DNA from: Terriglobia bacterium | GTDB taxonomy: Bacteria; Acidobacteriota; Terriglobia; Bryobacterales; Bryobacteraceae | NCBI GenBank assembly: GCA_020073305.1 | Contig: JAIQFK010000007.1 | Coordinates: 1 to 64,000, forward strand | DNA length: 64,000 nt | Reading direction: 5' to 3' | Shown: positions 59,134 through 64,000 of the stretch, in pieces | Layout: every line of letters starts with the position of its first letter | How positions within the stretch are numbered: the first letter of the stretch is position 1 | Notes under the pieces: model-generated | Seen by the model: only the letters and a program-made list of their open reading frames with translations | Databases searched by the model: none | What the model was told of the DNA's origin: nothing | Made by a program: the position numbers and the translations under genes

Positions 59134-60513
59134 ATGTTCTTAAATCGCAGGAATTTCATGCTGGGCGGTCTGGCGGTGCCTGCGCTCGCACGCAAGGAGC
59201 GCACCGGCCCGCGCCCGAACCTGGTTCTCATTGTGACCGATGGCCTGGGCGCCTGGATGCTTGGCTGCGGCGGAAATCGGGAGATCCGGACGCCGAACCT
59301 CGATCAACTCGCGCAGGCGGGCGCGCGCTTTGAGAAGCACTTTGCCTGCACTCCGGCCTCGTCGCCCAGCCTCGCCACTTTGTATACGGGCCGCGTCCCT
59401 CGCCAGCACGGCATCCAGGACTTTCTGACAGGTGAACCGGTCGAGAATCCCCCGCAGGGCCAGGCTGCGCCACCGCCCGCTTTTCGCAATGAAGTTTTCG
59501 TTTCTGACATTCTGTCCGGAAACGGTTACGAATGCGGATTTGTGGGCGCCTGGCATTTGGGTGACGACCAGACTCCTCAGCACGGTTTCCGTTTCTGGTC
59601 GACCCTCGCCGGGCCACTCGTGTACCAGAACCCTCAGTTAAACTGGAACGGCAAGACCACAACCGAGAGCGGTTACCTCACCGAGCTTCTCAGCGCGAAG
59701 GCCGGCGCCTTTCTCGAGCAACAGACTCGCGCCAAACCGTTTTTTCTGACAGTCAGCTATCCTAATCCGCATCCACCGTACGATGGCCATCCGGCGCGGT
59801 ATTACGATATGTATGCCAAGGCCGGCTTCGAGACGACGGGCTGGGAACCCGCGGCGGCGAACGCGCTGCGCGGCAGAGAATTTCTCGCCGACACCGTCGT
59901 CAACAGCCGGAAAGCCGCGGCGGCCATCACCGCGCTCGACGATCAGATCCCGCAGCTCCTGGCGAAACTCAGCCAGCGTGGCCTGCGCGAGAACACCGTC
60001 ATCGTTTTCACGAGCAGCAGCGGGTTCTTGCTGGGCCGGCACGGCCTGTGGAGCGGGGGCCTCGCTTCGAATCCCATCAACATATACGACGAAGTAGTCG
60101 GAGCGCCGATGATCTGGCACTGGCTGGGGCATGTTCCGCCGCAGAGTGTTCGTCCCGAAATGGTGAGCACTTACGATTTCGTGCCGACGGTTTGCGATCT
60201 ACTCGATGTTCCCGTGCCCGCGGGCCGCAATCTCTGTGGCCGCAGCTACCTTCCGCTGCTCTTGGGAAAACCGCTGCCCAAGAAATCGCCCTGGCGTCAC
60301 ACCGTTTTTGGACAATATCGCAACACGGAGATGGCGCGCGACACTCGTTTCAAACTGGTGCTGCGGAACAACGGCGCGGGGCCGAACGAGTTTTTCGATC
60401 TCGACGACGATCCGCGCGAGAAGGTGAACCACTACGAAGACCCGAAGTACACCAACGACCGCGACCAGATGACGCGGGCGATTGAGGGGTGGCGCAGAAC
60501 CACGGCTGGTTAG
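59134..60513 (+). CDS. Tat-exported sulfatase-like protein with altered active site
   Basis: A protein of 459 residues if it begins at ATG 59134; ATG 59116 adds six. The signal is LNRRNFMLGGLAVPAL (Tat). The alkaline-phosphatase-fold sulfatase pattern is clear: NLVLIVTDGLGAWMLGCGGN, TPNLDQLAQAGARFEKHF, LYTGRVPRQHGI, CGFVGAWHLG. Two key sites are changed. The first metal motif reads TDG where sulfatases have DD. The nucleophile motif, normally C/S-x-P-x-R, reads S-S-P-S-L, so Ser takes the nucleophile position and the required Arg is Leu. Sulfatase maturation and activity are therefore doubtful; a phosphodiesterase or non-catalytic role is possible. Confidence 0.85.
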   Translation: MFLNRRNFMLGGLAVPALARKERTGPRPNLVLIVTDGLGAWMLGCGGNREIRTPNLDQLAQAGARFEKHFACTPASSPSLATLYTGRVPRQHGIQDFLTGEPVENPPQGQAAPPPAFRNEVFVSDILSGNGYECGFVGAWHLGDDQTPQHGFRFWSTLAGPLVYQNPQLNWNGKTTTESGYLTELLSAKAGAFLEQQTRAKPFFLTVSYPNPHPPYDGHPARYYDMYAKAGFETTGWEPAAANALRGREFLADTVVNSRKAAAAITALDDQIPQLLAKLSQRGLRENTVIVFTSSSGFLLGRHGLWSGGLASNPINIYDEVVGAPMIWHWLGHVPPQSVRPEMVSTYDFVPTVCDLLDVPVPAGRNLCGRSYLPLLLGKPLPKKSPWRHTVFGQYRNTEMARDTRFKLVLRNNGAGPNEFFDLDDDPREKVNHYEDPKYTNDRDQMTRAIEGWRRTTAG

Positions 60514-60534
60514 GCGCGCCCGAAGGAGGGTTCC

Positions 60535-61797
60535 ATGCATCGCCGAATGTTTCTGCAGGCAGCCACCGGGCTTGCCGCACTCAAGCCCGATTCCGTCAGC
60601 CGCGCGCATGCGGCAACTTCTTCCATCAACGATCGCACGCCCGAGGCAGCGGCGCGCGATGAGGACTACTGGCGGGACATCCAGCAGGCTTTTACCGTGG
60701 ATCGCAACATCATCAACCTGAACAACGGCGGCGTGTGCCCGTCGCCCAAGATCGTGCAGGATGCCATGCGCCGCCAGCTCGAGTTCAGCAACATGGCGCC
60801 CGCCTACACCATGTGGACCGTGCTCGAACCGGAGATCGAGAGCGTGCGCACGCGGCTTGCGGCCAGCTTCGGATGCGATCCCGAAGAGATGGCCATCACC
60901 CGCAACGCCTCCGAAGCGCTCGAAATCGTGCAACTGGGCCTCGATCTCAAGCCCGGTGACGAGGTACTGACGACCGATCAGGATTATCCGCGCATGATCA
61001 CCACGTGGCAGCAGCGCGAGCGCCGCGACGGCATCAAACTGAAAGTGATCTCCTTCCCCACACCGCCGCCCTCGCTGGACGATCTGTATCAGCGATTCCA
61101 ACGCGCCATCACCCCCCGAACCCGGGTGATCCACTTCTGCCACATCACCAACCTGACGGGCCAGATCTTTCCGGTGAAGAAGATTTGCCAGATGGCGCGC
61201 AGCCGCGGCATCGAAGCCATTGTGGACGGCGCGCACGCTTACGCGCATTTTCCCTACAAGCACGAAGACCTCGACTGCGACTACTACGGCACCAGCCTGC
61301 ATAAATGGCTGCTCGCGCCGCATGGTACGGGCTTTCTTTACGTACGCAAGGAAAAGATCGAAAAGTTGTGGCCGATGATGGCCGCGCCGGCCTCGATGAA
61401 CGCCAATATCCGCAAGTTCGAAGAGATCGGCACGCATCCCGCGGCGAATCACAACGCCATCGCCGAAGCGCTGACGTTCCATGAATCGATCGGTTGCGAC
61501 CGCAAAGCCGCGCGGCTGCGCTACCTGCGAAGCCTGTGGACCGAACGCTTATCGCAGTTTCCCAATGTCACCATCCGCACCAGCCCCGATCCCGCACAGA
61601 GCTGCGGAGTTGTTCTGGTTTCGGTAGAGGGGAAGAAGGCGCCGGCCTTAGCCGACGAACTGTGGAAGCAGCGCATCCTGGTTGTGCCCATCGTCCATAA
61701 GGATTTCGAAGGCCTGCGCGTGACGCCCAACATCTACACCACGCCGCGCGAGATTGAGATTTTCACAAGCGCGATGGAGAAGCTGATCAAAGCGTAA
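60535..61797 (+). CDS. Tat-exported class V aminotransferase-fold PLP enzyme
   Basis: A protein of 420 residues. GGAGGG lies just before the ATG. The N-terminus (MHRRMFLQAATGLAALKP) is a Tat signal, so the protein would be exported with PLP bound. The class V fold shows TRNASEALE, FCHITNLTGQIFPVKKI, the cofactor Asp in VDGAHAYAHF (D231) and the PLP Lys in SLHKWLLAP (K257). Similar sequences are annotated isopenicillin-N epimerase-like, but the substrate is unknown; exported PLP enzymes such as PvdN are rare. It follows the sulfatase-like gene by 21 bp. Confidence 0.9.
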   Translation: MHRRMFLQAATGLAALKPDSVSRAHAATSSINDRTPEAAARDEDYWRDIQQAFTVDRNIINLNNGGVCPSPKIVQDAMRRQLEFSNMAPAYTMWTVLEPEIESVRTRLAASFGCDPEEMAITRNASEALEIVQLGLDLKPGDEVLTTDQDYPRMITTWQQRERRDGIKLKVISFPTPPPSLDDLYQRFQRAITPRTRVIHFCHITNLTGQIFPVKKICQMARSRGIEAIVDGAHAYAHFPYKHEDLDCDYYGTSLHKWLLAPHGTGFLYVRKEKIEKLWPMMAAPASMNANIRKFEEIGTHPAANHNAIAEALTFHESIGCDRKAARLRYLRSLWTERLSQFPNVTIRTSPDPAQSCGVVLVSVEGKKAPALADELWKQRILVVPIVHKDFEGLRVTPNIYTTPREIEIFTSAMEKLIKA

Positions 61798-61962
61798 GAC
61801 AGCCTGCGATAGTTGCCGGCTCCATCAAGCGCCTGAAGCGGACAGGTGCCCGCGCGGCTGCAACGCGAGTGACCTTCCCTGTCTACCAGGACTTATTTAA
61901 TAGTCAAAGACCTGTACATCCTAATAGCAGGGCGGTATGATTGCAGCCGAACAGAGGTATTT

Positions 61963-63045
61963 ATGCCATGGGAACGTGACTATGTGTTTTACGCTAGCCG
62001 TCTTTGGAGTTTTCCGCTGCTGGGTGTCTTGCTTTTCGCACCCCTCACTACAACTTTCGCAGCCGACGTAACTGTGAACTGCCCCGCGGACTCGTTCCAG
62101 ACTACCCTCGACAGTCTCGGCGGGCAACCGAGTACGATCACCGTGCACGGTGACTGTAACGAAACCCCTTCAGTCAACAACTTCGATAATCTCAACATTC
62201 AAGGGGACGGAACCTCGTCGCTCGGAGGACTGTTGGTCTTCGGCTCCAGAAACATGCGCATCCAGTCGTTGACGTTCCGGGGACAGGTTGTCACCGACCT
62301 TCAGTCATCATGGATCGAAATCACGCAGTGTGACTTCGAAGGGGGCTTGCAAGTGGGCCGCTACTCCAGCGTGTATATCAAAAATTCCAAAGTGGCTGCG
62401 CGCAACGGGAATAACGGTATTGGCGTCAGTGACGCATTGGTTATGGTGACGGACTCCGAAATCGTCGGAGACGGCACAGCTAATGGCTTGCTAGCCGGCT
62501 CAGGGGCGCGCTTGGCGCTACAAGGCAACACCACCGTCGAGAATAACAGCTATGGTATCCTCGCGGTCTCAGCCAGAGCGATTGAGATCGACGGGCCGGT
62601 GACGATCAAGAACAACGGCACTTGTGGCGTCTACCTGATCGACGGGACCCCGGGCTCTGTCACAAATGGCGCAACCATTCGCGACAACGGGACTGCGGAG
62701 CACTGGTGCGGGGGAATCTGGGTCGAACGGAACGCAAGTGTCCGCATGACAGACGGCACAGTCCGCCACAACGATCCCTTCGGAATCGCCGTCATGCTGA
62801 ACAGCTCAGCCATGGTCGAGCATTCCACGATCAAAGGCAATCTCCAGGGCGGGGTCCGGCTGATAGGCCTGTCCTCGCTGTGGGTCAAGTGGAGCGACAG
62901 CACTGTGAAGAACAACGGCAAGTACGATCTGGTCTGCACGCCGGACTCTCGTGCGTACAGCACGAAGCAGAATATCGGAAAGATGGCTTGCCCAGGTTAC
63001 GCCGGATCGTTTGAAGACGTAATGGCCGCTACTCCTGGACAATAA
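61963..63045 (+). CDS. Secreted right-handed parallel beta-helix protein
   Basis: A protein of 360 residues with a signal segment (LWSFPLLGVLLFAPLTTTFA). The remainder is made of short, irregular beta-helix coils rich in Asn, Gly and Val, with recurring NN-hydrophobic turns: IQSLTFRGQVV, VENNSYGILAVSARAIEIDGPV, KNNGTCGVYL and DNGTAEHWCGGIWVERNASVRMTDGTV. This is the pectate-lyase/parallel beta-helix superfamily. Catalytic residues of pectin lyases cannot be located, so binding of or cleavage at plant polysaccharides is only possible. There is nothing notable in the 165 bp upstream. Confidence 0.75.
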   Translation: MPWERDYVFYASRLWSFPLLGVLLFAPLTTTFAADVTVNCPADSFQTTLDSLGGQPSTITVHGDCNETPSVNNFDNLNIQGDGTSSLGGLLVFGSRNMRIQSLTFRGQVVTDLQSSWIEITQCDFEGGLQVGRYSSVYIKNSKVAARNGNNGIGVSDALVMVTDSEIVGDGTANGLLAGSGARLALQGNTTVENNSYGILAVSARAIEIDGPVTIKNNGTCGVYLIDGTPGSVTNGATIRDNGTAEHWCGGIWVERNASVRMTDGTVRHNDPFGIAVMLNSSAMVEHSTIKGNLQGGVRLIGLSSLWVKWSDSTVKNNGKYDLVCTPDSRAYSTKQNIGKMACPGYAGSFEDVMAATPGQ

Positions 63046-63059
63046 AGGAGAGCGACCGG

Positions 63060-63233
63060 GTGGCCGCTGACGGAGCCCGGCAAATGGATATTGGCGCCAT
63101 TGTGCTGGTGAACTCGCAGACGCCAAACTACGCGGATTTCCCCGTCTCTGAGCTTTACCCCTTTGCGTACTCCAGGCTCCGCTCGTTCGCGAGTGCAATT
63201 TTCCTGATTAGCAGCATTGGAATAAGACTGTGA
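63060..63233 (+). CDS. Possible small protein (57 residues)
   Basis: A GTG start follows AAAGGAG (63044-63050) by nine bases. The product opens VAADGARQMDIGAIVLVNSQ and later has FASAIFLISSIGIRL, a short hydrophobic end. It begins 14 bp after the beta-helix gene. An internal ATG (63084) could also be used. No family is recognisable. It may be a remnant of a longer gene; the DNA shows a fair ribosome site but no other support. Confidence 0.3.
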   Translation: MAADGARQMDIGAIVLVNSQTPNYADFPVSELYPFAYSRLRSFASAIFLISSIGIRL

Positions 63234-63255
63234 TCCACGCGCTCAGCCATCCCGG

Positions 63256-63777
63256 TCACTTCGACGCTTCGCAGATCGGCCCGAGCCATTTGGATTCGAA
63301 TGTCGAATTCATCTTCATGGATCGGGTTCCATCGCCGACATTCATAACCATAGATCCTTTGACGTGTTCTGAGTTGAGCACTTCAACGTGAACCTCACCA
63401 TTCGACTTCATGGTTCCAGCGCCGCATTCGATCTTAAGATCGAGCCTTCTGCTGGTAGAGGCCAGGACCGTGCGATGACAGGTCTTCTCGTCGTTGCCAA
63501 ACGCCATCGCTTTAGCGAGATCTTCCTTCGTGACGCAATGCTTTCGCGTGGTTGTCTTCGGGCCCTGCTGCGCCTTCATTCGCTCCTCGATTCTGGCGCG
63601 CTGCTGGGGCGTCAGCTTTGCCAGGACCTCGGCAGGGATTGGCGGCGCACCGCTCCGCTCCAGCGTACTGGAGCTTTCCCAAAGGCCGAGCTTGACGTCG
63701 AGCGGCTGCACTGCGTCGGCTGCCCAGGCGTGGCCGCAAAGCAGAAACACGAATCCAAGCGAAACGTTTATCTTCAT
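63256..63777 (-). CDS. Secreted DUF3617 protein
   Basis: A protein of 173 residues from ATG 63777, which has GGAG six bases before it. The signal is NVSLGFVFLLCGHAWAA. The DUF3617 pattern is evident: LGLWESSSTLERSG, a helix rich in Gln/Arg (LTPQQRARIEERMKAQQG), KHCVTKEDLAKAMAF, CHRTVLASTSRRLDLKIECGAG and a final MNSTFESKWLGPICEASK. Conserved cysteines suggest two disulfides. The family is periplasmic and of unknown function. It converges with the preceding small gene. Confidence 0.85.
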   Translation of the reverse strand: MKINVSLGFVFLLCGHAWAADAVQPLDVKLGLWESSSTLERSGAPPIPAEVLAKLTPQQRARIEERMKAQQGPKTTTRKHCVTKEDLAKAMAFGNDEKTCHRTVLASTSRRLDLKIECGAGTMKSNGEVHVEVLNSEHVKGSMVMNVGDGTRSMKMNSTFESKWLGPICEASK

Positions 63778-63840
63778 GCGATTCTCCAAGTCGATCTGCT
63801 TCGGATAATATAGCGCACGCTATCGAGGCTGGTAGCGGAT

Positions 63841-64000
63841 TTACGGACCCGTCACGCAGTTCCCACCCAAGGCGGCATTGACCACGCGTTGCACATCGAT
63901 CACGTTGCACTGCGCGTTGTGCTGCAGGTCCGCGGTAGTGCAAGGGGCTGTGCCCAGCGCCTGATTGATCGCCAATTGTACGTCTACGACGTTCACTGCC
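63841..64000 (-). CDS. C-terminal end of a secreted protein with dockerin-like repeat (partial)
   Basis: Read on the minus strand from the window edge, the frame gives NVVDVQLAINQALGTAPC..., then NAQCNVIDVQRVVNAALGGNC and TGP before the TAA at 63841-63843. The two half-repeats NVVDVQLAINQAL and NVIDVQRVVNAAL are the duplicated calcium-binding loop-helix of type I dockerins, a common C-terminus of Acidobacteriota secreted proteins. The N-terminal part lies beyond position 64000, so the function is unknown. Confidence 0.65.
   Translation of the reverse strand, partial: AVNVVDVQLAINQALGTAPCTTADLQHNAQCNVIDVQRVVNAALGGNCVTGP

Noticed and set aside
60199-61482. 427-codon frame antisense to the sulfatase and aminotransferase genes
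   Set aside because: It spans two well-supported genes and their ribosome site, and has no recognisable motif.
1-64000. CRISPR arrays, integrases, phage genes and attachment sites
   Set aside because: No regularly spaced direct repeats, recombinase motifs or phage structural genes were seen; the tRNA genes are not followed by a repeated 3' end in the visible flanks.

Overview
The window is GC-rich bacterial DNA that most resembles an Acidobacteriota genome of the Bryobacterales/Solibacter type. This is inferred from gene content, not from a database search. The diagnostic families are a PadR regulator followed by an 'acidobacterial duplicated orphan permease' (ADOP), two von Willebrand A proteins of the acidobacterial kind, a Solibacter-type C-terminal domain protein (TIGR03437-like), a large Oar-like TonB-dependent barrel, several Tat-exported oxidoreductases and hydrolases, and many PQQ-type beta-propellers. 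There are two tRNA genes (Pro-UGG and elongator Met-CAU). I see no rRNA, CRISPR array, prophage or intact insertion sequence.

Layout. 1-5 kb: tRNA-Pro, a REC-HDOD signalling protein, an exported Gfo/Idh/MocA oxidoreductase, a 114-bp terminal-inverted-repeat element next to a 28-residue membrane peptide with a strong ribosome site, a DUF4159 protein and a cupin. 4.8-10.5 kb: padR with a palindromic operator, the ADOP permease and two further MacB-type permeases, none with an ATPase beside it. 10.5-17.6 kb: a PQQ alcohol-dehydrogenase-like enzyme coupled to a dihaem cytochrome c, then a run of exported proteins (TPR/propeller, PQQ propeller, GH29 fucosidase). 17.6-18.9 kb: a small island with a RelE/ParE-XRE toxin-antitoxin pair and its palindromes. 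18.9-25 kb: a membrane pyrophosphatase of divergent sequence, a helix-hairpin-helix protein, a DUF4010 membrane protein and a repeat protein. 25-29.7 kb: a giant secreted S53 (sedolisin) protease with Ig-like and novel-looking C-terminal repeats, and a tandem universal stress protein.

30-39.9 kb: an FAD reductase overlapping a cyclopropane-synthase-like methyltransferase (lipid modification), another PQQ propeller, a winged-helix AlkZ-like protein, a metallo-beta-lactamase-fold hydrolase, a hemerythrin, a polysaccharide deacetylase, a ketopantoate-reductase-like enzyme and a CPA2 cation/proton antiporter. 40-51 kb: a cell-surface block with a VWA protein overlapping the Oar-like barrel gene, a CxxCH/TIGR03437 protein, Gly-rich secreted proteins, a hopanoid/ceramide-type glycosyltransferase, a second VWA protein and a Tyr/Gly-rich envelope protein. 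51-58 kb: a cupin-SDR pair, a DUF336 protein, an MgtC-like protein, a UPF0182 protein, a free-standing inhibitor-I9-like protein and a serine hydrolase. 58-64 kb: a DUF1080 protein, tRNA-Met, a sulfatase-like protein with a degenerate active site, a Tat-exported class V aminotransferase-fold protein, a beta-helix protein, a DUF3617 protein and the C-terminus of a dockerin-type protein cut by the window edge.

Together the genes describe an aerobic or microaerobic heterotroph rich in exported enzymes for complex carbohydrates, sulfated glycans and proteins, with periplasmic PQQ/cytochrome oxidation. I found no single large undescribed system. The most interesting items are small: the 28-residue peptide, the triplicated C-terminal module of the S53 protease, the CFA-like/FAD reductase pair, the catalytically altered SDR and sulfatase homologues, and the free-standing protease-propeptide-like protein. 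Long open frames antisense to real genes were judged to be GC-rich shadows and omitted.
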